64,000 nt of DNA, taken from NCBI GenBank assembly GCA_963975245.1, contig CAXBFJ010000007.1, positions 186,001 to 250,000 on the forward strand, written 5' to 3'. The first letter of the stretch is position 1; every line of letters starts with the position of its first letter. The notes beneath the pieces were generated by a model that was not told where the DNA came from, did not search any database, and saw only the letters and a program-made list of their open reading frames with translations. The translations under genes and the position numbers were made by a program. This document shows, one piece after another, positions 8,054 through 16,486 of this stretch. Source of the stretch: Panacagrimonas sp963975245 (GTDB lineage: Bacteria; Pseudomonadota; Gammaproteobacteria; Nevskiales; Nevskiaceae).

Positions 8054-9373
8054 ATGAGCGGTGAGAACATATCTGCTGACTTGAACCCGGAATGCAAGTC
8101 GCGACTGCCGGCGCTACACTGGCAGATTGTCATTGCCCTGGTCTTGGCCTGCATAGCAGGAATGACGCTGGGTGATAATCCGACGTTCATTGCCAGTGCT
8201 GACTTTGTTGGCAAGCTGTTCTTGAACGCGCTCAAGATGATGATCATTCCGCTGATATTGGCGTCGATGGTCTCTTCCATGATGGGGATGAATGATCAGG
8301 GAGCGCTAGGAAGACTCGGCCTGTTCACCGGCCTGTTCTTTGTTCTGACCACGACTGCTTCAGTACTGACAGGTCTGATTCTGGTGAACTGGATTTCACC
8401 GGGGCTTATCAATGGCGCACCAGCTAGTGAGCAACTAGGTCTGGCGGTTGATACCAGCGCCGTTATTGGCTCGATAGAAGGTCGCGGTTCGGGCGATATT
8501 CTCGGTGTTTTTCTGCGAATGGTCCCGCCAAATCTGATTGAGGCGGCGTCGTCTGACCAAATGCTTGCTGTCATCTTTTTCGGCATCTTGTATGGCTACT
8601 TTGCATCACGACTCAAAGGATCGTTGGCGCAGACACAGCGCCAATTCTGGGATGGCCTTTATGAAACCATGATCGCGATTACCGGTTGGGTGATGATGTT
8701 TGCACCTATTGGTGTGTTTGCGCTGGTATCCAAGACGATTGGCTTGACCGGCTGGAGCGCGGTAGGGCCCTTGCTCAAGTTCTTCTGGGTGGTGGTTCTG
8801 GCCTTGGCGATTCAGGCTTTTCTCTGGTTGCCCCTGATTCTCAAGCTTCTTGCCCGCGTTTCGCCCCGTGCGCACTTCAAGGCGGCCGCGAAAGCGATGC
8901 TGACTGCTTTCTCCACCAGTTCTTCTGTGGCCACTATTCCGGTCAGCATGGAATGCATGCGTCGCGGGGCAGGGGTTTCGCAGAAGATCAGTGGCTTCGT
9001 GCTGCCGCTGGGTTCCAACCTCAACATGAACGGAACTGCGCTGTATGAATGCGTTGCAGCCATGTTCATTGCCCAGGCCTACGGGCTGGAGTTGTCCTTT
9101 TTCTCGCAGTTCCTGATCGTCATGCTGGCCGTGATTACGGCCATCGGTGTTGCTGGCATTCCTTCGGCCAGTCTGGTCGCGATTGCCGTCATTCTGGGCG
9201 CTATCGGGCTTCCCTTAGAGGGCATTGGCCTGATCCTGGCCGTGGACCGCATTCTTGACATGGCGCGGACCTCGATCAACGTCTTCGGAGATACCGTCTG
9301 TACGGTTCTGATGGCCAGATGGCAAGGTGAAGACGGGATTCTCGGCGAGCCACGCATGGGCAAGCCCCAATAG
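8054..9373 (+). CDS. Dicarboxylate/amino acid:cation symporter (SDF/DAACS family)
   Basis: This is a sodium- or proton-coupled importer of C4-dicarboxylates or acidic amino acids in the inner membrane. The 439-residue product has the family's multiple hydrophobic segments, the serine-rich re-entrant loop ('TAFSTSSSVATIPVS'), the substrate/cation motif 'NLNMNGTALYE' and the second re-entrant loop 'GIPSASLVAIAVILGA'. The canonical NMDGT motif reads NMNGT here. The ATG at 8054 is preferred because GGAGTAA precedes it by five bases; an upstream GTG at 8018 has no ribosome site. Substrate cannot be decided from sequence alone. It stands alone between ppiD and a glutathione S-transferase. Confidence 0.92.
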   Translation: MSGENISADLNPECKSRLPALHWQIVIALVLACIAGMTLGDNPTFIASADFVGKLFLNALKMMIIPLILASMVSSMMGMNDQGALGRLGLFTGLFFVLTTTASVLTGLILVNWISPGLINGAPASEQLGLAVDTSAVIGSIEGRGSGDILGVFLRMVPPNLIEAASSDQMLAVIFFGILYGYFASRLKGSLAQTQRQFWDGLYETMIAITGWVMMFAPIGVFALVSKTIGLTGWSAVGPLLKFFWVVVLALAIQAFLWLPLILKLLARVSPRAHFKAAAKAMLTAFSTSSSVATIPVSMECMRRGAGVSQKISGFVLPLGSNLNMNGTALYECVAAMFIAQAYGLELSFFSQFLIVMLAVITAIGVAGIPSASLVAIAVILGAIGLPLEGIGLILAVDRILDMARTSINVFGDTVCTVLMARWQGEDGILGEPRMGKPQ

Positions 9374-9427
9374 ACGCTCTCTTCTTTGCCCGCTATGTTC
9401 TTGGAAGTTCCTTATAAGGGTCTTCCC

Positions 9428-10084
9428 ATGAAACTGGTTAATTCAACGCCTAGCGCTTTCGGACGAAAAGTTGCAATTGCACTGACGGAGAAAGGCATCC
9501 CGTTTGAGCAGGTGATGGACGTGCCCTGGAATGATCAGACGATCGTGCCCGAGTTCAGTCCGCTTGAGCAGTTACCAATTCTGGTGACTGACGATGGCCA
9601 GAAAATTTACGATTCCATGTACATTCTGGAGTGGTTGGAGCGACGCTATCCGAAGCCTGCGCTCCTGCCGCGCGGCGACGACGAGGTTCTTGCGGTCAAG
9701 CGACTTCAACTCCTGTCAGAGCGCCTCATGGAGATTATTGTTCTGTGTGTTTTTGAAGAGCAGAGAGAACATCCAAGTGAAGCCTGGACGGCGAGACAAA
9801 GGCGCAAGATCGGAAGCGGTCTGGCTGAAGTCTCCAGGCTGGTAGCGTCTCGCGTAGTCACGCCGGGGCAGCCGATCAACTATGCCGATTGCGCCACCGG
9901 TCCGATGCTGACCTGGTTCGATTTCATGCTTTCCAACGGAATGTTTTCTCAAATCCCGGAAGCGCGCTGGCGTGATCACCACCCAAATCTGGTGACTTAT
10001 GTGGATGCGCTCGAATCTCGCGACTCGTTCCAGCAAACCGCTCCGGAAATGTTTGTCGTCGATCTTCCCGCTGTTGTTAGTTGA
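9428..10084 (+). CDS. Glutathione S-transferase family protein
   Basis: This is a cytosolic glutathione transferase-like protein of 218 residues. The N-terminal thioredoxin-fold domain is clear: 'MKLVNSTPSAFGRKVAIAL' with a candidate catalytic Ser at residue 6 or 9, the cis-Pro region 'LEQLPILVTDDG' and the glutathione-binding 'YDSMYILEWLERRYP'. The helical C-terminal domain follows ('YADCATGPMLTWFDF'). The start at 9428 has AAGGG seven bases upstream, so the upstream ATG is rejected. The exact class and substrate are unknown. It ends before two hairpins and faces the desaturase-reductase gene. Confidence 0.88.
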   Translation: MKLVNSTPSAFGRKVAIALTEKGIPFEQVMDVPWNDQTIVPEFSPLEQLPILVTDDGQKIYDSMYILEWLERRYPKPALLPRGDDEVLAVKRLQLLSERLMEIIVLCVFEEQREHPSEAWTARQRRKIGSGLAEVSRLVASRVVTPGQPINYADCATGPMLTWFDFMLSNGMFSQIPEARWRDHHPNLVTYVDALESRDSFQQTAPEMFVVDLPAVVS

Positions 10085-10151
10085 GGTTTGATCTGAAGGC
10101 TCGAACTGGAGTCCACGGAACAATTACGGGCTGCCAGATGCCGATAAATGT

Positions 10152-10179
10152 GGGCGGGTAACGGCTGCAATTACCGCCC
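10152..10179. repeat. Hairpin after the GST gene
   Basis: GGGCGG at 10152-10157 pairs with CCGCCC at 10174-10179, extended by TAA/TTA past one bulged G. It lies 67 bases after the GST stop, a likely transcript-end hairpin without a T run. Confidence 0.45.
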
Positions 10180-10261
10180 GAGTCGGGAAAGTCCTGCAGG
10201 TGGACGCGTCCGGCTCTCTTGAGCCATCCGCTGGACCTTAAGGCCGCGATTTTTCCTATCA

Positions 10262-10303
10262 GAGCCGTTGCGGCGGGTCACCAGGCTGGCACCGCAACGG
10301 CTC
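10262..10303. repeat. Perfect 12-bp inverted repeat between convergent genes
   Basis: Bases 10262-10273 are the exact reverse complement of 10292-10303, with an 18-base loop. It sits just six bases beyond the stop of the minus-strand desaturase fusion and downstream of the plus-strand GST. This suggests a bidirectional transcript end, although neither side has a T run. Confidence 0.6.
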
Positions 10304-10308
10304 ATGCT

Positions 10309-12174
10309 TCAGATATCCAACACCAGACGCGCTGATTTTGCCCTTGAGACGCAGACGCACATCTGCTTATTGGAGTTGCGCTCGGCGTCACTCATGACCG
10401 CGTCGCGATGATCGGGGACACCCTCCAGTACGGGTGTGATGCAGGAGCCGCATATGCCCTGTGTGCAGGAACACATGACCTGATGTCCGTTGCCATGCAG
10501 GACGTCTATGAGGAACTCATCAGGCTGAACCTGCAGCGTCTTCTTGCTGCGAGCCAGAAAGACTTCGAACGACTTGTTCTCTGTAGCATCAATTTTTGGT
10601 GGTGCAAAAGTTTCCGAGAACATCGCGGTCTGCGGCCAGCCTTGTTGCTCTCCAGTCTGCATTACAGACGACATGAAGCCACCGGGCCCACAGATGTACA
10701 GGGCGGTATTGCGCTTGTACTGACCGAGAATTTGTCCGGCGTCAAAGCGTTGCTGTATATCGGCGTTGTCGAGATACACATGAACGGCATCCGAAAAAGG
10801 GATCTCGGAAAGCGCATCAGCGAAGGGCTGCGCTGCCTGGTCCCTGGCACAGATGTGCAATTCAAAGGGCTTGCCCGCGGCCCAAAGCCGGTGCGCCATG
10901 GAAAGTAAGGGAGTGATGCCGATGCCGCCTGCAATCAGAACATATTGTTGAAAGTCCAGATTGAGCGGGAAGTTGTTGCGCGGGCTTCCAATCTCAACTG
11001 CGTCGCCTGGCCGCATGGATTCGTGAAGCAGTTTCGATCCGCCTCTACCGTGCACATCCTTCTTCACCGCGATGACGTAGCGATTGCGCTCGGATGGGTC
11101 GTTGCACAGCGAATACTGTCGTACGAGTTTGTCGCTGATTCTGACATCGATATGAGCGCCTGCGTCGAATGCGGGCCAGCTGGATCCGTCTGCGGGCACA
11201 AACTCGTAAGACTGAATATCTGCGCCGACAACGCTGACGCGCTCAAGCTTTGCATTGAGCCACTGTTGCGTTGCGGGCTTCGGGAGTTTGATGTCGGTGC
11301 ACTCGGACCAGATGGTCCTGTTCGGTATGTTCTGGCTCCGGAAAAGTTGCTCACCCAGGCGCCACGCTTCGTGATAGCGATAAAACGGCACGTTGGGGGC
11401 GAGATGATGCAGGCAGTGAACAGACTGGCCCAGCATGAAATATTTGCCGAACGTGCTGACTTTCACCTCTACCGTGGTCTGAAACGGGGCGTCTTCCCAA
11501 CGAACGCCTTCGGGGTGCTGGATACTGGCAAAGAGCCATATCACGAGGGCAAAGCCCAGCCGTGATGGAATCATCCACGCCAGAAAGAACTCAAAAGCGT
11601 AGGGTCCGAGCAGCCCGACAGCGTGAACAATGACGTAGACCGTCAGAACGACCACGACTTCTCTGCGCACGGACTTGGGGCGTTCGCTCCAGCGCTTGAA
11701 GAACCAGTACAGCCAGGTGAAGTCGGGCGCGAAGAAAGCCGTGAATCTCTGCAGGCCTCGTGACGCAACAAAAACCTCATCTGGATCAAGAATCTTGTTC
11801 CCGGTGTGCCGATGATGTTCCAGATGCAGATAGCGGTAGAACTGTGTTGTCAGACCGGGGATCATGATGAAGGCGGCGATGTTGCCGAGCACGTCGTTCA
11901 ATTTCCGGTTGCTCGACACGGAGCGATGAGTCGCGTCGTGCAGTGGTGTGAAAATGATGTAGATGAAAACCGAGTTGATCACCATCATTGGAAACCAATG
12001 AAGGTAGCCTGCCATCCAGGCCCATGTAGACAGGCCGAAAGCGGCGTAGACGAGCGCAATCAGTCCGAACTGATGCAGGGAGATCAGTGGGGGCGTACTA
12101 ACCGCTCTGAAGCGGGGTTCGCGGACGACTTGTTCGAGAACTTCTCGGGTTGAGGTCGCAAAGGTAAACGCCAT
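10309..12174 (-). CDS. Fatty acid desaturase/hydroxylase fused to a PDR-type reductase with [2Fe-2S] domain
   Basis: A membrane di-iron oxygenase is joined to its own electron-transfer chain in one 621-residue protein. The N-terminal half has several membrane helices and the three histidine boxes of the desaturase superfamily: 'HDATHR' (79-84), 'HLEHHRH' (117-123) and 'HCLHH' (253-257). From about residue 305 there is a phthalate-dioxygenase-reductase-like module: flavin motif 'RQYSLCNDP', NAD-binding 'LIAGGIGITP', then a plant-type ferredoxin domain with C-x4-C-x2-C ('CTQGICGSC') and a final Cys near the end. A strong ribosome site (GGAGGA) precedes the ATG. It is divergent from an AraC-type regulator that probably controls it. 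The substrate (acyl chain, alkane, sterol or carotenoid) cannot be told. Confidence 0.85.
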   Translation of the reverse strand: MAFTFATSTREVLEQVVREPRFRAVSTPPLISLHQFGLIALVYAAFGLSTWAWMAGYLHWFPMMVINSVFIYIIFTPLHDATHRSVSSNRKLNDVLGNIAAFIMIPGLTTQFYRYLHLEHHRHTGNKILDPDEVFVASRGLQRFTAFFAPDFTWLYWFFKRWSERPKSVRREVVVVLTVYVIVHAVGLLGPYAFEFFLAWMIPSRLGFALVIWLFASIQHPEGVRWEDAPFQTTVEVKVSTFGKYFMLGQSVHCLHHLAPNVPFYRYHEAWRLGEQLFRSQNIPNRTIWSECTDIKLPKPATQQWLNAKLERVSVVGADIQSYEFVPADGSSWPAFDAGAHIDVRISDKLVRQYSLCNDPSERNRYVIAVKKDVHGRGGSKLLHESMRPGDAVEIGSPRNNFPLNLDFQQYVLIAGGIGITPLLSMAHRLWAAGKPFELHICARDQAAQPFADALSEIPFSDAVHVYLDNADIQQRFDAGQILGQYKRNTALYICGPGGFMSSVMQTGEQQGWPQTAMFSETFAPPKIDATENKSFEVFLARSKKTLQVQPDEFLIDVLHGNGHQVMCSCTQGICGSCITPVLEGVPDHRDAVMSDAERNSNKQMCVCVSRAKSARLVLDI

Positions 12175-12215
12175 TTTCTATTCCTCCAGTATTTGTCGTA
12201 AATCCTAGAGAAATC

Positions 12216-12231
12216 CCTATCCGAAGATAGG
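12216..12231. promoter_or_regulatory. Palindrome in the divergent desaturase/AraC promoter region
   Basis: CCTATC (12216-12221) and GATAGG (12226-12231) form a perfect 6-bp inverted repeat with a CGAA spacer. A related ATAGGG occurs again at about 12248-12253. The 114-base region between the two divergent genes must hold both promoters, so this is a candidate operator for the neighbouring AraC-type regulator. Confidence 0.45.
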
Positions 12232-12288
12232 TTACTTGCGGACGGGTATAGGGTTAATCTCGGTCAAACCATAAAGAAACGACCTTCA

Positions 12289-13311
12289 ATGGGAAATGCG
12301 AGCTATATCGATGATCGGCCGTACCCCACTTTCAAGATTGAAGTGCTGGATGACTTGTTATCCAGCGAAGGTATAAATACGGAACGTCTTCTTGCGGGCA
12401 CCCAGATCCGGCCCGATCTTATTCGCTCATCCGAAACACGCGTTTCCCGCGAGGAACTTGTTGCGGTCTACAAGAACGCCTGCAAGCTCACTCAACATCC
12501 CGGCAGGCTGGCGCTCAGCGCTGGAGGGCGCCTCCGGCTGGCGTCCTACGGCATGTATGGTTTTGCGCTGATGACCAGCCCCAACTTCCGGCACGCTCTG
12601 GATTTCTCGATTCGCTACCATCAGCTCGCCAGCCCTACTGTTCTCATGTCCCTCAGTGTGGATGACGACGATGAACTCGCCATCATTCGACTTCAGGATG
12701 TCCTGCATATCCCCGAACTGCATGTATTCAATCTTGAATTGCAGTTCAGTCTTGTTCAGTCCCTGAGTCGAGACATGGTGAGTGATGATTTGTGCTTTGA
12801 ATCGATTTCGACCACGTATGCAGAGCCGAAGTATGCGGCGCTGTATCAGGAGTTTTTTGGATGTCCGGTGTACTTCGGCCAGCATGCAAACGAAATGCGA
12901 TTCAAGGAATGGTGGCTCAGGCAACCCCTTCGCAATGCCAGTGCTGTAACCGCTGACCTGACGCAGAAGGTCTGCGACAAGGTGCTCGCCAGCATGGCCC
13001 CGCGTGAGGGGGCTGAAGAAGCGGTCAAGTCACTGCTGAACCAGAATTTGCGCGAATATCACAACATCGAGCGTATTGCGGCTCGACTCAGGATGTCCTC
13101 GCGAACCTTGCGTAGACGGCTTACGGAGGAGGGCGTCAGCTTTCAGGACCTGCAGCGCGACGCGCGGCAGCGCTTTGCCATTGCCTATCTGCGCGAAACC
13201 AACATGAGCATTGAAGATATTGCAGATCAGCTTGGTTTCAGCGACGCGGCTAATTTCAGGCGTGCGTTCAAGCAGTGGACTGGACGGGTCCCGAGCAGCT
13301 ATCGATCCTGA
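12289..13311 (+). CDS. AraC family transcriptional regulator
   Basis: A 340-residue regulator. Residues about 20-205 match the ArgR/OruR-type ligand-binding domain found in many AraC relatives ('RVSREELVAVYKNACKL', 'RLASYGMYGFALMTSP'). The C-terminal 90 residues are a two-helix-turn-helix AraC DNA-binding domain ('YHNIERIAARLRMSSRTLRRRL' then 'SIEDIADQLGFSDAANFRRAFKQW' region, about 250-335). The ATG at 12289 gives the normal length. It is divergent from the desaturase-reductase fusion, and regulators of this subgroup typically control an adjacent divergent catabolic or lipid gene. The ligand is unknown. Confidence 0.88.
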   Translation: MGNASYIDDRPYPTFKIEVLDDLLSSEGINTERLLAGTQIRPDLIRSSETRVSREELVAVYKNACKLTQHPGRLALSAGGRLRLASYGMYGFALMTSPNFRHALDFSIRYHQLASPTVLMSLSVDDDDELAIIRLQDVLHIPELHVFNLELQFSLVQSLSRDMVSDDLCFESISTTYAEPKYAALYQEFFGCPVYFGQHANEMRFKEWWLRQPLRNASAVTADLTQKVCDKVLASMAPREGAEEAVKSLLNQNLREYHNIERIAARLRMSSRTLRRRLTEEGVSFQDLQRDARQRFAIAYLRETNMSIEDIADQLGFSDAANFRRAFKQWTGRVPSSYRS

Positions 13312-13372
13312 GACGAGTGCCCGGCGTCTGATTTGGGCCCTTCATCAGTGAGTCATCCTACTGGAACTTCAT

Positions 13373-13420
13373 TGACGGAGAGGGGCGTGCACTCATCGGT
13401 GTTCGCTGGCCTCTCCGTCA
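13373..13420. repeat. Perfect 11-bp inverted repeat between convergent genes
   Basis: Bases 13373-13383 are the exact reverse complement of 13410-13420, with a 26-base loop. It lies between the ends of the AraC-type gene and fabI, eight bases from the fabI stop. It is probably a shared transcript-end hairpin; there is no T run. Confidence 0.55.
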
Positions 13421-13428
13421 ATTCGCGA

Positions 13429-14214
13429 TCAAGCGTCGAAGCTCATTCCCATGATGTTGTAGCCGGCATCGACGTACAGGATTTCACCCGTTATTCCGGA
13501 CGCCAGGTCAGAAGAGAGAAAGGCTGCGGCATTGCCAACTTCCTCTACGGTGACGTTCTTCTTCAGAGGTGCGGCTTGGCTGGCCTTGGTCAGCATATCC
13601 CGGAAGCCGGAAATGCCGGCCGCGGCAAGCGTCTTGATGGGGCCGGCAGAGATGCCGTTGACACGGATGCCCATCTCACCGAGGTCGGCTGCCATGAACC
13701 TGACATTGGCTTCCAGACTGGCCTTGGCAGCGCCCATGACGTTGTACATCGGCACCGCTCGCACGGCACCCAGGTAGGTCATTGTCAGCATGCTGGCATT
13801 GCGGCCTTCCATGAGCGGGCGCGCGGCTTTGCCCAGTGCGGCAAAGGAATAGCTGCTGATGTCGTGTGCGATGCGTGAACCTTCACGCGTCACGGAGTCG
13901 AGATAGCGACCTGCAAGTTGCTCACGGGGTGCAAAGCCAATGGAATGGACCAGGACATCAAGGCCGCCCCATTGATGCTTCAATTCGGTAAACACTTCTT
14001 CAATCTGCTTGTCTTCGCTGACGTCGAGCGGCAATACCAGATTGGATCCACATTCGGCGGCAAAGGCTTCTACACGTGGTTTCAGGCGTTCGCCCTGGTA
14101 GGTAAATGCCAGTTCAGCGCCTTCGCGCTTGAAGGCTTCGGCAATGCCCGTTGCAATGGAACGATCACTGGCGACACCCGTGATGAGCGCCTTCTTTCCG
14201 GCCATGAAACCCAT
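13429..14214 (-). CDS. fabI: Enoyl-[acyl-carrier-protein] reductase (NADH)
   Basis: FabI carries out the last reduction of each fatty-acid elongation cycle, using NADH on trans-2-enoyl-ACP. The 261-residue product has the modified dinucleotide motif 'GVASDRSIATGIAEAF' typical of FabI, 'VHSIGFAPREQL', and the active-site Tyr-x6-Lys in 'MYNVMGAAKASLE'. The ATG at 14214 is preceded by AGAGGA about eight bases away, and this start matches family length. A longer frame upstream is not needed. It is the last minus-strand gene after the Glt-like operon but has its own 199-base upstream region. Confidence 0.96.
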   Translation of the reverse strand: MGFMAGKKALITGVASDRSIATGIAEAFKREGAELAFTYQGERLKPRVEAFAAECGSNLVLPLDVSEDKQIEEVFTELKHQWGGLDVLVHSIGFAPREQLAGRYLDSVTREGSRIAHDISSYSFAALGKAARPLMEGRNASMLTMTYLGAVRAVPMYNVMGAAKASLEANVRFMAADLGEMGIRVNGISAGPIKTLAAAGISGFRDMLTKASQAAPLKKNVTVEEVGNAAAFLSSDLASGITGEILYVDAGYNIMGMSFDA

Positions 14215-14238
14215 GCGTTGATTCCTCTTGTGCGTATT

Positions 14239-14260
14239 GAATGCGGAAGTTTCCGCGTTC
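14239..14260. promoter_or_regulatory. Near-perfect 22-base palindrome upstream of fabI
   Basis: GAATGCGGAA (14239-14248) and TTCCGCGTTC (14251-14260) are reverse complements except for one T-G pair, with a two-base centre. It lies 25-46 bases before the fabI ATG on the minus strand, a good position for an operator or a leader hairpin. No regulator can be named. Confidence 0.45.
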
Positions 14261-14342
14261 CGGGCCAGACTTTCCAGTGCCAGACCTGTTGCACAGGAAT
14301 CCCGAAGCAGAATCGCCAGCAAGTTACGGCGCGCGAACGATC

Positions 14343-14409
14343 AATCCGTTTGCTGGATTCAGCTCACACCGGTCTGGATATCAGGCGTTTGCCGCAAATC
14401 CGTTTGCTG
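14343..14409. repeat. 13-bp direct repeat upstream of fabI
   Basis: AATCCGTTTGCTG occurs exactly at 14343-14355 and 14397-14409, 54 bases apart start to start. The second copy ends four bases before the stop of the AgmX/TonB-like gene. Both lie in the region that must hold the fabI promoter. Confidence 0.4.
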
Positions 14410-14413
14410 AAGC

Positions 14414-15406
14414 TTAGGTGGGCAGGAAGACGATCGGATAGTTCGGGTAGGTGAACTCGGGAACGTTCTTGGCGCCAAAATTAAGCAGCTTGACGCGCTG
14501 CACTACCTTGCGTTCCAGCTCCGCATTACCCAGTTCGCTGGATACCAGCTCGCACGATGTGACAGAGCCATTGGGCGCAATGGTCAGGCGTACAACCACC
14601 TTTCCGCGCAGACCTGGGTCGTTGCGCAAGGCGCGATTGAACATGGAGTAGAACGCAGCCTTGTTACGGTCAAACACCAGCTGAATTTCTTCCAGTGTTC
14701 TGCCTGGGCGACGTGAAGTGCCATCCTGACCTGGCTTTTTGATATCCGGGCCGACACCTTTGGGGGCTTTGACAACAGTTGTTCTGCGTTCGCCAAGCCC
14801 GGCGCCACTCTGGGTTCGCGGAGTGGTCGGGGTTGCAGTGCCGATGCCGCCACTGCCGCTGGCCGCCGAGGCTGCAATAGAGGATGCGCCACCGCCGCCA
14901 CCGCCTGCTCCAGGTCGCGCCGCGACAACCTCATCGCTGAGCTGACGCGCTGAATCCAGGCCAGACAGGGAGTTGTCACGCAGATCTGCAAGTTGGTCTG
15001 ACAGCGCATTGATGCCGCTTCGCTTGGCCACTTCGCGAGCGGACTGCTCCAGTTCCTGCTGGGTTGGTTGTGGTTTTACCGGTGCTTCGCGTTTTGGCGC
15101 GGGTTCCTTCTTGGGCTCCGGCTTCTTCACTTCCTTGACGGGCTCAGGCTCCGGTTCCGGCTTCTTTTCCTCAGCGGGCTTGGGCTCTTCTACCTCTTCC
15201 GCAATAACGGCGTCGGGAAGAATGTTGACGTAGGTTGTGTCAACGGTCTCGCCACCACCTTCCTGTACGCCGAACAGATCAAGAAATGGGATCAGTATGG
15301 CAAGGATGATGTAGGGGATGAGGACTGCAGCCAGGACACGACGGAAGCGCCGGTCAGCGCGTTCGTTGAAGTCCCAACCTTCAGCTGAAAGTGCAAACAG
15401 GCTCAC
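14414..15406 (-). CDS. AgmX/PglI C-terminal domain protein, TonB-like transducer (GltG-like)
   Basis: A 330-residue protein with one N-terminal transmembrane helix (about residues 22-45: 'VLAAVLIPYIILAILIPFL'), then a long Pro/Glu/Lys-rich periplasmic spacer (about 75-120), a Gly/Ala-rich stretch, and a conserved C-terminal domain (about 235-330: 'RNKAAFYSMFNRALRNDPGL', 'GKVVVRLTIAPNGSVTSCEL') of the AgmX/PglI type related to TonB. Such proteins carry energy from a TolQ/TolR motor across the periplasm. It is the last gene of a nine-gene operon and overlaps the preceding TolR-like gene by four bases. The counterpart in Myxococcus gliding would be GltG; that match is inferred. Confidence 0.85.
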   Translation of the reverse strand: MSLFALSAEGWDFNERADRRFRRVLAAVLIPYIILAILIPFLDLFGVQEGGGETVDTTYVNILPDAVIAEEVEEPKPAEEKKPEPEPEPVKEVKKPEPKKEPAPKREAPVKPQPTQQELEQSAREVAKRSGINALSDQLADLRDNSLSGLDSARQLSDEVVAARPGAGGGGGGASSIAASAASGSGGIGTATPTTPRTQSGAGLGERRTTVVKAPKGVGPDIKKPGQDGTSRRPGRTLEEIQLVFDRNKAAFYSMFNRALRNDPGLRGKVVVRLTIAPNGSVTSCELVSSELGNAELERKVVQRVKLLNFGAKNVPEFTYPNYPIVFLPT

Positions 15407-15915
15407 AGTTCGCCGGCTCCTTCCTTTTCAATGACGGCCAGCGCAATTTTTGCAAAGCGGGCATCGCTGCAAGTTGCCATGACTTTCTTCAGCACGTGGA
15501 AGGGGATGGCCTTGTCCGCCATGATGTTGACGTCGCCGCGCGTCACTTCAGATGGACCACCACCTTTAACCTGCATCAACTGCTTTTCATTGAGCTTGTA
15601 CTTGAGGTCAGGCAGGACATTGACTTGTGATGTCGCGGCATCGGCCGTGCTCATCACGCGCTGGTTGTCCACGATGATGTCGTTGTTGGTCACCAGGATC
15701 AGCACCGTTTGCTTGGGCTGTTCCTTGGCGACAGATTCAGGCAGCTGCAGGGCTTTGGGGCTCGGCAGGATTTCCACCACGAGGGCGTTGACCAGGAGAT
15801 AAAAAACCAGAATCGCGAAAATATCGATCAGGGAGACGACATTGAGTTCGCCCTGATGAGATCTTGCGCGGGTTTCCCGGATGATCTTCCTGCTTCGGCG
15901 TGAGCTCGACTTCAT
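15403..15915 (-). CDS. ExbD/TolR-family protein (second copy; AglQ/AglS-like)
   Basis: A 170-residue biopolymer-transport protein: short basic cytoplasmic start, one membrane helix with the conserved proton-path Asp ('NVVSLIDIFAILVFYLLVN', about residues 24-42), and a periplasmic domain. The last part, 'DVNIMADKAIPFHVLKKVMATC', is typical of ExbD/TolR. It overlaps both neighbours by four bases. Two different TolR-like proteins with one TolQ-like protein is the same make-up as AglR-AglQ-AglS of Myxococcus. Confidence 0.9.
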   Translation of the reverse strand: MKSSSRRSRKIIRETRARSHQGELNVVSLIDIFAILVFYLLVNALVVEILPSPKALQLPESVAKEQPKQTVLILVTNNDIIVDNQRVMSTADAATSQVNVLPDLKYKLNEKQLMQVKGGGPSEVTRGDVNIMADKAIPFHVLKKVMATCSDARFAKIALAVIEKEGAGEL

Positions 15916-16451
15916 GGGGCGGACGCCTCCGAATCATCGAGCTTGCGTGCTTCGCCAACTGAGATCAGCGGAAACAGTTCACGTGGGAGGCCGCCGGCGC
16001 GTGCTTCAGCCGGGGTAAGACGAACCGTATCCATGATTTCCACGACACTTTCATAGGGCACATCGGATTCGATCATCAAAGTGATGTTCTGTTCCGAAGG
16101 CTTGGCTTGTTTGACCTGGACCAGCAATTCCGACAGGGCGCTGAAGTTGTAGCCAACCGGTGTGCTCGGAATATTCCGCACCGCACCGTTGCTGTCTGCA
16201 ATCTCGATGACGCCTTTGCGCACAGTGGCCGTGAGCTGCAGGTTCTGGTTTTCCGGAACCGGCTGCTGGTCGGGGGCGGGCAGGTTGAGGTTGATGACAT
16301 TCAATCGTGCCGCCGCCAGCGAAGAGCTCACCAGCAGGAAGAAGACGAGCACCGCAAATACGTCGATCAAGGACACGATGTTGAGATGCACCTGCTGTGC
16401 GCTCGACTTGTGGATGCGCTTCAGGCGGCGCACGCGGCGCGTCATCTTCAT
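15912..16451 (-). CDS. ExbD/TolR-family protein (first copy; AglQ/AglS-like)
   Basis: A 179-residue TolR relative with one membrane helix carrying the conserved Asp ('NIVSLIDVFAVLVFFLLVS', about residues 24-42) and a periplasmic domain ending 'LMIESDVPYESVVEIMDTVR'. It differs clearly from the next TolR-like gene outside the helix, so the two are not recent duplicates. The ATG at 16451 lies 35 bases after the TolQ-like gene. The motif indicates a proton-driven stator subunit; the partner machine is the TPR lipoprotein complex upstream. Confidence 0.9.
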   Translation of the reverse strand: MKMTRRVRRLKRIHKSSAQQVHLNIVSLIDVFAVLVFFLLVSSSLAAARLNVINLNLPAPDQQPVPENQNLQLTATVRKGVIEIADSNGAVRNIPSTPVGYNFSALSELLVQVKQAKPSEQNITLMIESDVPYESVVEIMDTVRLTPAEARAGGLPRELFPLISVGEARKLDDSEASAP

Positions 16452-16486
16452 ATCAGGAGAATTCCTTTGTCAGCTGTCAGCGCGAA

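Noticed and set aside
15403..16451. Recent tandem duplication of the TolR-like gene
   Set aside because: The two proteins share only the membrane helix and fold; outside it they differ strongly, so they are old paralogs with separate roles.
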